Positions 1-8,241 are shown, numbered from the stretch's first letter. The stretch is DNA of 32,274 nt from Pseudomonadota bacterium (GCA_021816625.1 JAKAXM010000024.1:1-32274), one strand, 5' to 3'. Numbers and translations: made by a program. The notes: generated by a model not told the origin, from the letters alone.

Positions 1-2770
1 TTGCGACCTCCTCAGGCGTGCCGGTCGCCACGATCTGGCCGCCGCCGCTGCCGCCTTCGGGCCCTAAATCCACTAGATAGTCGGCGGTCTTGATGACGTC
101 TAGATTATGCTCGATGACGACCACGGTGTTACCGCGCTCGGTAAGTGTCTGCAGTACCGCGACCAGTTGCCGGATGTCGTGAAAGTGCAGGCCCGTCGTG
201 GGCTCGTCCAGGATGTAGAGGGTCCGGCCGGTATCGCGCTTGGAAAGTTCGCGGGCGAGTTTGATGCGCTGGGCCTCGCCGCCCGATAGGGTGGTAGCCG
301 ACTGGCCGAGGGTCAGGTAGCTCAGCCCGACGTCGTTTAAGGTCTCGAGCTTGCGGCGGATGACCGGCACGGGATTGAAGAAGGCCAAGGCCTCCTCCAC
401 GGTCATCTGCAAGACCTCGTGGATGGTACGCCCTTTATACCGGACGGCGAGTGTCTCACGGTTGTAGCGCATCCCCTTGCAGACGTCACAAGGGACGTAC
501 ATGTCGGGTAAAAAATGCATCTCCACCTTGACGAGTCCGTCCCCTTCACAGGCCTCGCAGCGGCCGCCGCGCACGTTGAAAGAGAAGCGGCCGGCACCGA
601 AACCGCGCTCGCGGGCCTCGCTCGTCGCGGCAAAGAGTTCGCGCAGTGGGGTAAAAAGGCCCGTGTAGGTCGCCGGATTCGAGCGCGGCGTGCGCCCGAT
701 CGGGCTCTGGTCGATGTCGACGACCTTGTCGAAATGGTCGAGTCCATCAATAGCATGATGGGCGGCGACGTCGAGCCGGGTTTTGTTCAGATGGTTGGCG
801 GCGGCGGCGTATAATGTGTCGTTTATGAGCGTCGATTTCCCGGATCCGGAAACGCCCGTGACACAGGTCAGAACGCCAACAGGGATCGCAACGTCGATGG
901 CGCGCAGGTTGTGGCCCCGCGCCCCCCGGATCACGATCTCGCCCTGTGCCGCCCGGCGCTCGGTAGGCACCGCGATCTCCTCTAGGCCCTTTAAGTATTT
1001 GCCAGTCAGGGATTCCGGGTTGTCCTGGATCTCGGCCGGCGTTCCCTGGGCGACGATGCGGCCCCCGTGGACCCCGGCGCCCGGCCCCACGTCGACCACG
1101 TGGTCGGCAGCCAGGATCGCCTCTTCGTCATGTTCGACGACGATGACGGTGTTGCCCATGTCGCGCAGGGTCTCGAGCGTCGCGAGCAGCCGGCCGTTGT
1201 CGCGCTGGTGCAAGCCAATGGAGGGCTCGTCAAGGACGTACATGACCCCGACGAGGCCGGCCCCAATCTGCGAGGCCAGCCGAATGCGTTGGGCCTCGCC
1301 TCCGGATAGGGTTTCTGCGGAGCGTGCGAGCGTCAGATAGTCGAGGCCTACGTTGACTAGGAACTTGAGCCGTTCGCTGATCTCATGGACGATCTTAGCG
1401 GCGATAACCCCACGCTGACCCGGCAACAGCAGGTGTTGAAAGAACCCATGGGCTTCCTGAATCGCAAGCCCCGTAACCTCGTGGATGGCGCGGTTGTCGA
1501 TGAAGACATTCCGGGCCTCCTCGCGGAGCCGGCTGCCCCCGCAGTCCTTGCAGACCTGGGTCCCAATGAAACGCGCCAGCTCGTCACGCACGCTCGCCGA
1601 CTCGGTCTCCCGATAACGGCGTTCCATATTCGGGATGACGCCCTCGAAGGCGTGTTTGCGCCTATGGCGCCGCCCACGGTCGTTGTAGGTGAAGGTGATC
1701 TCTTCGTCGTCGCTGCCGTGGAGTATGGTCTGGCGGACCTTCTTCGGGAGGTCTTCGAAGGGTTGATCGATGTCGACCCCGTAATGCCGGGCGATGGACT
1801 CAAGGAGTTGAAAATAAAACGGGTTACGGCGGTCCCAGCCACGGATCGCTCCCGCCGGCAGACTCAGGGTCGGATCCTGGATCAGGCGTGCCGGATCAAA
1901 GAATTGGCGTACGCCCAAGCCATCGCAGGATGGACAGGCCCCGGCTGGGTTATTGAAGGAAAAGAGGCGCGGTTCGAGCTCGGCGAGGCTAAATCCGCAA
2001 TGCGGGCAGGCATAGCGCGCCGAAAACAGCAATTCTTGCGCCGCTTCGCCTTCGGCGGGCAAGGTTACGAGCCGCACCAGACCATCCGAGAGCGCCAGGG
2101 CGTTTTCGAAGGATTCGGCGAGCCGTGTTTCCTGTCCGGCGCGTAGGGTCAGGCGGTCCACCACGGCTTCTATGGTGTGTTTCTGGCTCTTGGCCAGGGG
2201 CGGGGCTTCGCCGAGCTCGACGACCTTGCCGTCAATGCGGGCGCGGATGTAGCCCTGCGCCTTGAGCTCCTCGAGTTTACTCAAGGCCTCGCCCTTGCGG
2301 CCCGATATGACGGGGGCCAGGATCATGGCCTTGGTGCCCGCTGGCAGCGCCAGCGCTTCGTCGACCATTTGCGTCACGGTTTTGGCATCGAGGGCCACAC
2401 CATGGGTCGGACAGCGGGGCTCACCGACCCGGGCATAGAGAAGGCGCAGATAATCATAGATCTCGGTCACAGTGCCAACCGTGGACCGCGGATTATGTGA
2501 CGTGCTCTTTTGCTCGATGGAGATCGCAGGCGAAAGCCCTTCGATCAGGTCGACGTCGGGCTTGGCCATGAGCGATAGAAATTGCCGGGCATAGGCCGAC
2601 AGGGATTCGACATAGCGGCGCTGCCCTTCTGCGTACAAAGTGTCGAAGGCAAGCGACGATTTGCCGGAACCGGAGAGTCCGGTAATCACTACCAGGCGAT
2701 CACGGGGCAGATCCAGGTCGAGGTTTTTCAGGTTGTGCGTACGTACGCCGCGGAGGCGGATAAGGTCCAT
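1..2770 (-). CDS. uvrA: UvrABC excinuclease subunit A, 3' end cut by window
   Basis: Damage-recognition ATPase of nucleotide excision repair; it loads UvrB at lesions in the cytoplasm. Reading the minus strand from the ATG at 2770 gives 923 open codons that run off the left edge, so only the last roughly 15-20 residues of a protein usually about 940 long are missing. The first Walker A (GLSGSGKSS) is at residues 31-39 and the second (GVSGSGKST) near residue 640. Two ABC signature stretches (LSGGEAQRI) are visible, as are Cys pairs of the zinc modules (CPHC...CPSC near 255-285 and CEGC...CDVC in the second half). It diverges from ssb, an arrangement common in gammaproteobacteria. Identification is secure; the true C-terminus is not visible. 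Confidence 0.97.
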   Translation of the reverse strand, partial: MDLIRLRGVRTHNLKNLDLDLPRDRLVVITGLSGSGKSSLAFDTLYAEGQRRYVESLSAYARQFLSLMAKPDVDLIEGLSPAISIEQKSTSHNPRSTVGTVTEIYDYLRLLYARVGEPRCPTHGVALDAKTVTQMVDEALALPAGTKAMILAPVISGRKGEALSKLEELKAQGYIRARIDGKVVELGEAPPLAKSQKHTIEAVVDRLTLRAGQETRLAESFENALALSDGLVRLVTLPAEGEAAQELLFSARYACPHCGFSLAELEPRLFSFNNPAGACPSCDGLGVRQFFDPARLIQDPTLSLPAGAIRGWDRRNPFYFQLLESIARHYGVDIDQPFEDLPKKVRQTILHGSDDEEITFTYNDRGRRHRRKHAFEGVIPNMERRYRETESASVRDELARFIGTQVCKDCGGSRLREEARNVFIDNRAIHEVTGLAIQEAHGFFQHLLLPGQRGVIAAKIVHEISERLKFLVNVGLDYLTLARSAETLSGGEAQRIRLASQIGAGLVGVMYVLDEPSIGLHQRDNGRLLATLETLRDMGNTVIVVEHDEEAILAADHVVDVGPGAGVHGGRIVAQGTPAEIQDNPESLTGKYLKGLEEIAVPTERRAAQGEIVIRGARGHNLRAIDVAIPVGVLTCVTGVSGSGKSTLINDTLYAAAANHLNKTRLDVAAHHAIDGLDHFDKVVDIDQSPIGRTPRSNPATYTGLFTPLRELFAATSEARERGFGAGRFSFNVRGGRCEACEGDGLVKVEMHFLPDMYVPCDVCKGMRYNRETLAVRYKGRTIHEVLQMTVEEALAFFNPVPVIRRKLETLNDVGLSYLTLGQSATTLSGGEAQRIKLARELSKRDTGRTLYILDEPTTGLHFHDIRQLVAVLQTLTERGNTVVVIEHNLDVIKTADYLVDLGPEGGSGGGQIVATGTPEEVA

Positions 2771-2799
2771 GCGATCTTTCGAGTGGGAATCAATCGGAT

Positions 2800-2829
2800 A
2801 CTATACGGCGAGGGCCGGGTGCAAGGCAA
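2800..2829 (-). promoter_or_regulatory. candidate uvrA sigma-70 promoter
   Basis: On the minus strand, TTGCCT (2829-2824) is followed after 18 nt by TATAGT (2805-2800), about 30 nt upstream of the uvrA ATG. I found no CTG-N10-CAG LexA-type box in the 2771-3065 gap by eye. Confidence 0.4.
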
Positions 2830-2949
2830 AGATCGGGCGGACCTTGGCTTTGGGTGTGGTGGGTGGCGGGGGTCTTGCCGCCGGTGCCGCATCACCGGGC
2901 GGAGCTTTGCTGACGATTCCCCCATGTGCGTTCACCGGACTTCGCTCTG

Positions 2950-2977
2950 TTCAAGGATTGGGCCCCTGGCATAAACT
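2950..2977 (+). promoter_or_regulatory. possible ssb promoter
   Basis: TTCAAG (2950-2955) and TAAACT (2972-2977) are separated by 16 nt, about 90 nt upstream of ssb. The match is modest and is listed mainly because ssb needs a promoter in this 295-bp divergent gap. Confidence 0.25.
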
Positions 2978-3065
2978 AGGGTCTCGCCGGGCGGGGTCGT
3001 AGGCGTGCGGCCCGGCCCCTTGTTGCTGGCCTTTTCCGGCCGGCCTCCACGCTGAGGAAAAAATC

Positions 3066-3545
3066 ATGGCGCGCGGCATCAATAAAGTAATCCTGGTAGG
3101 CAACCTCGGGAAAGACCCCGAGATACGGTATGTTCCCAACGGCGGCGCGGTCGCAAACCTCAACATTGCGACGTCCGAATCGTGGAAGGACAAGGCTACC
3201 GGTGAGAAACAGGAGCGCACGGAGTGGCACCGCGTGGTGTTCTTTGGGAAGCTCGCCGAGATCGCTCAGGAGTACCTGAAGAAGGGTGCACAGATCTACG
3301 TCGAGGGGCGCCTTCAGACCCGGAAATGGCAAGACAAGACCAGCGGACAGGATCGGTACACGACCGAGATCATTGGTAGCGAGCTCCAGATGTTGGGAGG
3401 GCGCGGGGGTGCAGGAGGTTCCGACGGGCCGCCCGATACCGGTTACGAGCCGGCGGCTGGCAGTGTCGGGGGCGGCCGGTCGGCACCGTCCCCTTCAGCG
3501 CCCGCAGGGGGCGGTGGAGATTTCGACGACGACATTCCGTTCTAG
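3066..3545 (+). CDS. ssb: single-stranded DNA-binding protein
   Basis: Coats single-stranded DNA in replication, recombination and repair and recruits partners through its acidic tail. The 159-residue product begins [19 protein letters not shown], the classic OB-fold start, with the fold spanning about residues 1-110. A Gly/Ser/Pro-rich linker follows, and the protein ends in the conserved acidic DDDIPF tail that binds partner proteins. The length matches bacterial SSB (about 160-180). GAGGAAAAAATC precedes the ATG, giving a good ribosome site. It diverges from uvrA and ends in its own intrinsic terminator, so it is probably monocistronic. Confidence 0.98.
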   Translation: MARGINKVILVGNLGKDPEIRYVPNGGAVANLNIATSESWKDKATGEKQERTEWHRVVFFGKLAEIAQEYLKKGAQIYVEGRLQTRKWQDKTSGQDRYTTEIIGSELQMLGGRGGAGGSDGPPDTGYEPAAGSVGGGRSAPSPSAPAGGGGDFDDDIPF

Positions 3546-3574
3546 TTCCCACCAAGACATAGTATGTAAATAAC

Positions 3575-3607
3575 ACCCCTGTAGGCCTTGTGGCTGCAGG
3601 GGTTTTT
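3575..3607 (+). terminator. intrinsic terminator of ssb
   Basis: ACCCCTGTAG (3575-3584) pairs with CTGCAGGGGT (3594-3603) with one T-G wobble and a 9-nt loop. The stem runs into TTTTT at 3603-3607. It sits 30 nt after the ssb stop. Confidence 0.85.
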
Positions 3608-3779
3608 CGTTTACACAAACAAGTAGTGCTGCCAGGGCGGGTCGAAGTAGGCGATATTTCCTTATACAAGGTGCCATGGCATGGCGTCGGCTCTTGCGGC
3701 CTCTCTCATGGGCGACGGGGAGCAGGCGCCAGGCCCCGTAAGTGCCGCTCGGCATAATAGGGCAGCAATATCCGCAGAT

Positions 3780-3830
3780 GACCCTACCAATCCCCGTCTT
3801 TCTCGCGCAAAGACGGGGATTCGCAGGGTC
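3780..3830. repeat. 51-nt imperfect palindrome (two-step hairpin)
   Basis: The 13-nt arm AATCCCCGTCTTT (3789-3801) and its exact complement AAAGACGGGGATT (3809-3821) flank a 7-nt loop. After a 3x3 internal loop, a second 6-bp stem, GACCCT (3780-3785) with AGGGTC (3825-3830), extends it. There is no T-tract on either strand, so it is not a standard terminator. It could be a structured RNA or a REP-like or miniature-element remnant. Confidence 0.8.
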
Positions 3831-4151
3831 GTTGCCACAAGGGGGTGTTTTAACGTAACCGCAATTTAGGTGCGGGAGTATCGCTAGCCACCAGGGCCTT
3901 GCCCTGATGACCGCCGCTGCGATCCCAAGAATGGGCACATAAGTCCGTACACTACCGACCTCATCGTATGAGCCCATCCCTTGTATCGCGGACTGTTCAT
4001 CTGTCAGGGCATGGCGGTGGTGCTGTGCGGGCGAGTTTTGTCTGCCAGGTTTTGCGGATCGCCGGCGGTGGCGCGTGGCCTAAATATCATAAAATTAGAA
4101 TACGCAAAATTACAAAAATAAAAAGAAGTTGGGGTGGATAAAAAAATGCGA

Positions 4152-4180
4152 TGGGACAGTACTCTCCCAGTCTCTATACA
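4152..4180 (+). promoter_or_regulatory. possible promoter with dyad before the 24-codon gene
   Basis: TATACA (4175-4180) could be a -10 element, with TGGGAC (4152-4157) at 17-nt spacing as a poor -35. The dyad TGGGA (4152-4156) / TCCCA (4165-4169) lies between them, where an activator or repressor might bind. The site lies at the edge of the AT-rich patch. Weak evidence. Confidence 0.22.
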
Positions 4181-4296
4181 CTGAGCTCGCTTGGATAAAT
4201 ATGGAAAGAAAACGCGCGCTTGGTATGCGGGGCAGAGGGCTTCATCGTCCCGTCCTCACGAAGATGTCTCTATGAGCTGAGCGCGGAGGGCCTGTG

Positions 4297-4371
4297 ATGG
4301 TGTCTTGGACCTGGGGCGAGGTAGTGCTGGCCGGATGGGTGGTCGCGATGGCGATCTGGCTTACCGATTGA
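4297..4371 (+). CDS. 24-residue single-pass membrane protein
   Basis: The ATG at 4297 opens a 24-codon frame ending in TGA. GGAGGG sits at 4285-4290, six bases upstream, a near-ideal ribosome site. The product begins MVSWTWGEVVLAGW and continues VVAMAIWLTD: a hydrophobic segment with Trp residues near both ends and one acidic residue (Glu8), as in small single-span inner-membrane proteins. An intrinsic terminator follows at 4482-4520 and an AT-rich region precedes it, so it looks like a self-contained transcription unit. I recognise no family; known tiny subunits of the CydX or KdpF type have comparable size, but no partner gene lies nearby. It could be a chance frame, but the ribosome site, composition and terminator argue against that. 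Confidence 0.55.
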   Translation: MVSWTWGEVVLAGWVVAMAIWLTD

Positions 4372-4481
4372 GTGGAATGGATAGGGGTCGGAGAAACAGC
4401 GGGGGAGGAGGAGGGCAAGTTCTGGGACGGACTTTCGCGAGCGCCTGAAGGAACAATGGATGGCGACAGGAGGGGAATTGG

Positions 4482-4520
4482 CCCGCGGACGGCGCGTAGT
4501 CTCCGCGGGTTTCGTTTTTT
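4482..4520 (+). terminator. intrinsic terminator downstream of the 24-codon gene
   Basis: CCCGCGGA (4482-4489) pairs perfectly with TCCGCGGG (4502-4509), followed by TTTCGTTTTTT (4510-4520). Its position 110 nt after the 24-codon gene implies that a transcript ends here. Confidence 0.85.
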
Positions 4521-4580
4521 GCAGGGGCAGATGACCGCGGATCCTGCGGTTGGCCCGTGTGGCGCCCGGCAACCCGGGTC

Positions 4581-4609
4581 TTGACATAGCGATGTCCCCG
4601 CCTGATCAT
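4581..4609 (+). promoter_or_regulatory. candidate leuA promoter
   Basis: A consensus TTGACA (4581-4586) is followed after 17 nt by GATCAT (4604-4609). The -10 is imperfect, but it overlaps a perfect 16-nt palindrome, suggesting a repressed or activated promoter. It would give a leader of about 220 nt before leuA. Confidence 0.45.
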
Positions 4610-4620
4610 GGGCCCATGAT
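4605..4620. promoter_or_regulatory. perfect 16-nt palindrome, operator candidate
   Basis: ATCATGGGCCCATGAT is its own reverse complement. It overlaps the putative -10 of the leuA promoter, a usual place for a dimeric repressor. No regulator gene is adjacent. Confidence 0.5.
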
Positions 4621-4722
4621 TATCCACGCCCATCCCCGATTCAAAGAACGACTGCGGTAGTTGTCCCTGCGGTAAGCGTCACGCTGCGTCTTGCGTTTCA
4701 TCGTGCTTTCTGAGGTTGTTGT

Positions 4723-4863
4723 ATGCGTCTTCTGGGTGTCGTTCTGCGACTGCGCAGTCCCTGCCGGGCCATGACCTGTGGTTGCCCGGCAGTGGCCGCT
4801 GACCCCGGCGCACGCCAACGTAACCTTGGGAGATACCATGATGTTGCAAGACCCGAGCCGTAA
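4723..4863 (+). CDS. possible leuA leader ORF
   Basis: An ATG at 4723 with GAGG at 4712-4715 (7-nt spacing) opens 46 codons, ending in TAA at 4861-4863 inside the first codons of leuA. It begins MRLLGVVLRLRS, with four Leu in the first ten residues. Leu-rich leaders are known to control leu operons by attenuation, and overlap with leuA could allow translational coupling. Against this, the Leu codons are not a long consecutive run and the frame is longer than typical leaders. Speculative. Confidence 0.25.
   Translation: MRLLGVVLRLRSPCRAMTCGCPAVAADPGARQRNLGRYHDVARPEP
4761..4792 (+). promoter_or_regulatory. leuA leader hairpin
   Basis: CTGCCGGGC (4761-4769) pairs exactly with GCCCGGCAG (4784-4792) across a 14-nt loop. 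A smaller hairpin, CTGCG-ACTG-CGCAG, lies just upstream (about 4745-4758). Neither is followed by a T-run, so classic termination is not evident; they could control ribosome access. Confidence 0.5.
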
Positions 4864-6544
4864 ATATCGGAGTTTTCCGGTCTTACCGTTAACGGATAGG
4901 GTGTGGCCCACGCGGGTCATAGAGACGGCCCCTATCTGGCTCAGTACCGATCTGCGGGATGGAAATCAGGCACTCCGGGAGCCTCTCGGCATCGCCCTAA
5001 AGCGCGAGTTCTTTGCCCGTTTGTGCGCGATCGGTTTTCGGGAAATCGAGGTCGGTTTTCCTTCAGCCTCGCGCACCGAATTCGATTTCGTGCGTGGCTT
5101 GATTGACGAGTCACTGGTGTCCGCCGATGTCACTATCGGGGCGCTGACCCCGGCGCGCCCGGAACTTATAACGCGCACCATCCTGGCCCTTAAGGGGGCG
5201 CGCCGCGCCATCGTGCATATCTATAATGCGATCTCCCCGGTCTTTCGGGATGTCGTGTTCAAAAAAGATAAGGCGGCGGTCGTGGCCATGGCCGTCGACG
5301 CGGTGCGCCATGCGCGGCTGTTGACCCGTAACTTTCCGGAGACCGAATGGGTCCTTCAGTATAGCCCGGAGGACTTCAGTGCCGCAGAGATCGCGTTCTC
5401 GAAGGGGATATGCGATGCGGTCGTGGCGGCGTGGGAGCCGGATCCCGGTGAGCGCGTCATCATCAATTTACCGGCAACGGTGGAGATGTCGACCCCCAAT
5501 GTTTTCGCCGACCAGGTCGAGTGGATGCATCGCCACTTGGCACAGCGCGACGCCATCATTCTAAGCGTGCACCCGCACAACGATCGCGGGACCGCCATTG
5601 CCGCGGCGGAGCTTGCGCTCATGGCTGGTGCGCAGCGGGTCGAGGGGTGCGTCCTCGGCAACGGCGAGCGTACTGGGAATGTCGATCTCCTGGTTTTGGC
5701 AATGAATCTTTATACGCAAGGGGTGGCGCCGGGACTCGATTTTTCGGATATCGACGATTTGGCCGCGACGGTCGCGCGCTTGACCGGCCTGCCCGTGTCC
5801 CCGCGCCATCCCTATGTGGGCGAGTTGGTCTATACGGCGTTTGCGGGCTCCCATCAGGACGCCATAAAGAAGGGCTTGGCGGCGCAAGCGCCCCGGACTT
5901 TGTGGCGGGTCCCTTACCTACCCTTGGATCCGGCCGATGTGGGTCGCGACTACGAGGCTGTGATACGAGTCAATAGCCAGTCGGGGAAAGGTGGGCTTGC
6001 CTATATCCTGGAGACGCATTACGGCATCGTCTTGCCGCGGCCCATGCTCATGGAATTGAGCGCCGCCGTGCAGACGCTCGCGGATGAAACGGGCCGCGAG
6101 ATCACCCCGGAGCAGATATGGCAGGTCTTTTCTAATCATTATTTGGACGACCGGGGGCTGGCTCGCTATGTGGGACACGACTGGTCGGGCGAGCCGCAGA
6201 CAAACCCGATGCATCTCACGCTCATCGTGGCGGGGATAACGACACGCTATGAAGGCCATGGCAACGGCCCTCTCGATGCGGCCGCGCACGCCCTGCCTAT
6301 CCCGGTCCGCGTCTGTCATTACGAGGAGCGATCGTGCGCGAGCGGTTCGTCTGCGGAGGCGCTGGCCGTCGTGGCGGTCGAACCGTGGGCCGGCGGACCT
6401 GTAGTCTTTGCGGCCGGCATCCATACCAACATCGTGACCGCGGGTCTGCTGGCGCTCGTTCGAGCCTGGTCGCGTCTGCAGGCCAAGACCGCCGGGACGG
6501 CCGGGCCAGCCACTGGGGAGGGGGCGTCATGGGCTATGGGCTAG
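4838..6544 (+). CDS. leuA: 2-isopropylmalate synthase, long (LeuA2) form
   Basis: First committed step of leucine synthesis: condenses acetyl-CoA with 2-oxoisovalerate. The 568-residue product starts MMLQDPSRKYRSFPVLPL, matching the usual start of the long LeuA type of Pseudomonas and actinobacteria. STDLRDGNQAL near residues 36-46 is the catalytic loop, HPHNDRG at 245-251 carries metal ligands, and GNGERTGN follows. The C-terminal third is the regulatory domain for leucine feedback. I chose the ATG at 4838 over an upstream in-frame ATG at 4778 because GGGAG lies just before it and the earlier residues fall in the leader hairpin. ATG 4841 is equally possible. No other leu gene is nearby. Confidence 0.95.
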   Translation: MMLQDPSRKYRSFPVLPLTDRVWPTRVIETAPIWLSTDLRDGNQALREPLGIALKREFFARLCAIGFREIEVGFPSASRTEFDFVRGLIDESLVSADVTIGALTPARPELITRTILALKGARRAIVHIYNAISPVFRDVVFKKDKAAVVAMAVDAVRHARLLTRNFPETEWVLQYSPEDFSAAEIAFSKGICDAVVAAWEPDPGERVIINLPATVEMSTPNVFADQVEWMHRHLAQRDAIILSVHPHNDRGTAIAAAELALMAGAQRVEGCVLGNGERTGNVDLLVLAMNLYTQGVAPGLDFSDIDDLAATVARLTGLPVSPRHPYVGELVYTAFAGSHQDAIKKGLAAQAPRTLWRVPYLPLDPADVGRDYEAVIRVNSQSGKGGLAYILETHYGIVLPRPMLMELSAAVQTLADETGREITPEQIWQVFSNHYLDDRGLARYVGHDWSGEPQTNPMHLTLIVAGITTRYEGHGNGPLDAAAHALPIPVRVCHYEERSCASGSSAEALAVVAVEPWAGGPVVFAAGIHTNIVTAGLLALVRAWSRLQAKTAGTAGPATGEGASWAMG

Positions 6545-6647
6545 GCCCGGGGTCTGCCATAGGTCTCATGCGACCTCTGAAATGGGATGCTAGGGTGCAG
6601 ACCTTACAGTGTCTTTCCCAATCCACTTTCTCTTTTAAGGAGCGCCC

Positions 6648-6920
6648 ATGAGAAAGCAACTGACAGCAATCGGCAGTTCCTTGTTGTTGATGACGATGCT
6701 CACGGCCTGCCACCACAAATCGAACAACGCCGGATCCAGCGGCTCCGGCGGGGGCGGTGCGGGGACGACGGCGCCTTCCGGCGGGCCGGGCGGCGCAGGG
6801 TCGGCCGGTAGCGGTGCTGGCGCTGGTACCGGTTCCTCGGGCGGCGGTAGTGGCGGCGGTTCGGGCGCTGGCACGGGGACCGGGGGCGGCACGGGCTCGA
6901 GCGGGGGTAGCGGAAGCTAA
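6648..6920 (+). CDS. Gly/Ser-rich lipoprotein
   Basis: The 90-residue product begins MRKQLTAIGSSLLLMTML and has a clear lipobox, LTAC, at about residues 18-21, so it should be lipidated at Cys21 and membrane-anchored. The mature part is almost entirely Gly, Ser, Ala and Thr in low-complexity runs, with no recognisable fold. AAGGAG precedes the ATG. The next gene begins 10 nt after its stop and also encodes an exported protein, so the two are probably co-transcribed. Function unknown; a flexible spacer or surface-coating role is only a guess. Confidence 0.75.
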   Translation: MRKQLTAIGSSLLLMTMLTACHHKSNNAGSSGSGGGGAGTTAPSGGPGGAGSAGSGAGAGTGSSGGGSGGGSGAGTGTGGGTGSSGGSGS

Positions 6921-6930
6921 AGCGGGCCTT

Positions 6931-7347
6931 ATGGCCTCTGTGCGCCAAGTCGTCGCCGCCGGTCTCGTGATGGCGAGTTCTGCAGCCTGGGCGCAGGGAA
7001 CGGTTGCGCCCGGCAGCTCCCTAGGGACGCAGGCCGCGACGGCCCAGGCCCTGGCCCAGTTGCGGGCCAATCTCGAGACGCAAAGCATCGTGGTCTCGCG
7101 TATGGCGCAGGCGACGACGGCGGCTCAGTTGCAACAACTCCTGACCGAGGATAGTCAATTGGTCAGCGCGGACCTTAGCCTCTTAAATGGGCTTGGAGGG
7201 GTCTCTGGAGGCGCGGGGGTAAGCCCCCCGTCGACCTCGTATCCCGGCGCTCTCGGGGCCCGGCATGGGGGTCTGGGGGCGACTGCGCCAGCCCCGCCTG
7301 GAACCCCAAGTGGTCCAGCCTCGGGAAATCCCTTCCCGTTTCCCTGA
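6931..7347 (+). CDS. small exported protein of unknown function
   Basis: The 138-residue product starts MASVRQVVAAGLVMASSAAWA with a predicted signal-peptidase cut after AWA (residue 21). The mature region (about 30-95) is rich in Ala, Gln and Leu and looks helical; the C-terminal third is Pro/Gly/Ala-rich and unstructured. There is no Cys, so it is soluble in the periplasm or secreted. I placed the start at 6931 rather than at an upstream in-frame ATG because of the signal peptide and the 10-nt gap after the lipoprotein gene. The ribosome site is weak, consistent with coupling to that gene. No family recognised. Confidence 0.65.
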   Translation: MASVRQVVAAGLVMASSAAWAQGTVAPGSSLGTQAATAQALAQLRANLETQSIVVSRMAQATTAAQLQQLLTEDSQLVSADLSLLNGLGGVSGGAGVSPPSTSYPGALGARHGGLGATAPAPPGTPSGPASGNPFPFP

Positions 7348-7425
7348 TGTGTCCTCTGGGCGCCGTCCGGGCCTAGCGGCTTTATAGTCGACGCTGCTAT
7401 GCTTGCCCCCGGGAAAGGGGTCGCC

Positions 7426-8061
7426 ATGCGGTCAGGGGATACGGTTTTAGGGGTGCTGAAGGTCATACGCGACACGGCTGTGGCCGTGATCCTGCGGCCG
7501 ACGACGTTTTTTCAGGCGATGCCGCGCAGCGGGGGGTTTCGGACACCCTACGTCTTCCTGCTGGTCATCGGCCTTTTCGACATGCTGTTGTTGTCGTTCT
7601 TCCAGATCCTCACGATTGGGGTGCGTGCCGGTCTCGGGTTCGCGGCCAATGCCTTGCTGCTTGCGCCGCTCGCGCTTACCTTGTCGGGCTTCGTGTTGAC
7701 CACCGTTTTCTATGTGTTTTGGCGGCTCATGGGGTCCGCGCAGTCCTACGAGACGGCCTACCGTAGCTTCGCCTATAGCTATGCCATATCGCCGGTAACC
7801 ACGATCATGGGTTTTGTCCCCTACCTGTCCTTGGTGGGGTTGTTTTGGTGGTTTGGCCTGCTCGTGATTGCGAGCGTTTATGTCCATGGCGTGAGCCGCC
7901 TGAAGGCGGCGACCGTATTTGCGGCGCTCGCCTTGGCTATGGTGGTGTTCCTGACGCGCGCCGAGCATTACGTCCTCCGTCATGGCATCGCGTCGCTGCC
8001 CATGCAAGGCGCGCCCGCCGCGGCGAAGCCGGCCGCGCGTTCGCGATTATCGCCGGTTTAA
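7426..8061 (+). CDS. Yip1-like multi-pass membrane protein
   Basis: The 211-residue product has about five hydrophobic segments, beginning around FLLVIGLFDMLLLSFF, and the layout of bacterial Yip1-domain proteins: an N-terminal stretch with RPTTFFQAMP, then membrane spans. These proteins are inner-membrane and mostly of unknown function. AAGGGG lies 5 nt before the ATG at 7426; an in-frame ATG at 7399 would add nine residues but has a poorer site. The C-terminal tail is Ala/Pro/Arg-rich. The domain call rests on overall pattern rather than on a sharp motif. Confidence 0.7.
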   Translation: MRSGDTVLGVLKVIRDTAVAVILRPTTFFQAMPRSGGFRTPYVFLLVIGLFDMLLLSFFQILTIGVRAGLGFAANALLLAPLALTLSGFVLTTVFYVFWRLMGSAQSYETAYRSFAYSYAISPVTTIMGFVPYLSLVGLFWWFGLLVIASVYVHGVSRLKAATVFAALALAMVVFLTRAEHYVLRHGIASLPMQGAPAAAKPAARSRLSPV

Positions 8062-8102
8062 GACGGCCTTGGTAACGTAGACCTCGCTCAAGCGGGCCTT
8101 CA

Positions 8103-8118
8103 GGTCCCGGCCGGGACC
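8103..8118. repeat. perfect 16-nt GC-rich palindrome
   Basis: GGTCCCGGCCGGGACC is fully self-complementary and lies between the Yip1-like gene and the DUF3096 gene. It could be an operator or part of a transcript end; no T-run follows. Confidence 0.5.
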
Positions 8119-8241
8119 GCGCGCTCGAGGGATGCACGCCCGCTGTGGGTCCGGCTACCGGGGTAGGCCCAGCAAGGGAGGAGGACGAGCCCGCCGGAAA
8201 TCGGGTAAGCTTGGTCGTCGCTTCGCTCACGAGGACCTTCG

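Larger units (their letters stand above)
3608..4296. other. gene-poor interval between ssb and the 24-codon gene
   Basis: I see no convincing protein gene in this roughly 690-bp stretch. Open frames on either strand cross the hairpin or the ssb terminator and show no family resemblance. It contains a large imperfect palindrome (3780-3830), a small CAGGGC-CTT-GCCCTG hairpin (about 3892-3906), and an AT-rich patch (about 4080-4200) that stands out against the GC-rich surroundings. It could carry an untranslated RNA; the sequence alone does not decide this. Confidence 0.5.

Noticed and set aside
2879-2904. CCGCCGGTG / CACCGGGCGG hairpin upstream of ssb
   Set aside because: It needs a bulge, is almost pure GC in a GC-rich region, and has no T-run or clear position relative to a start site.
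2771-3065. LexA (SOS) box between uvrA and ssb
   Set aside because: This pair is SOS-controlled in E. coli, but no CTG-N10-CAG motif is visible here; other lineages use different boxes.
3495-3977. 160-residue minus-strand open frame downstream of ssb
   Set aside because: It overlaps the 3' end of ssb, crosses the ssb terminator and the large palindrome, and resembles no family.
4372-4584. 70-residue plus-strand open frame after the 24-codon gene
   Set aside because: It reads straight through a perfect T-tailed terminator, has no ribosome site and has no protein-like conservation pattern.
5521-5976. long alternative open frames inside leuA, uvrA, aspS and other GC-rich genes
   Set aside because: These are shadow frames on high-GC coding DNA; the main frames carry clear family motifs.
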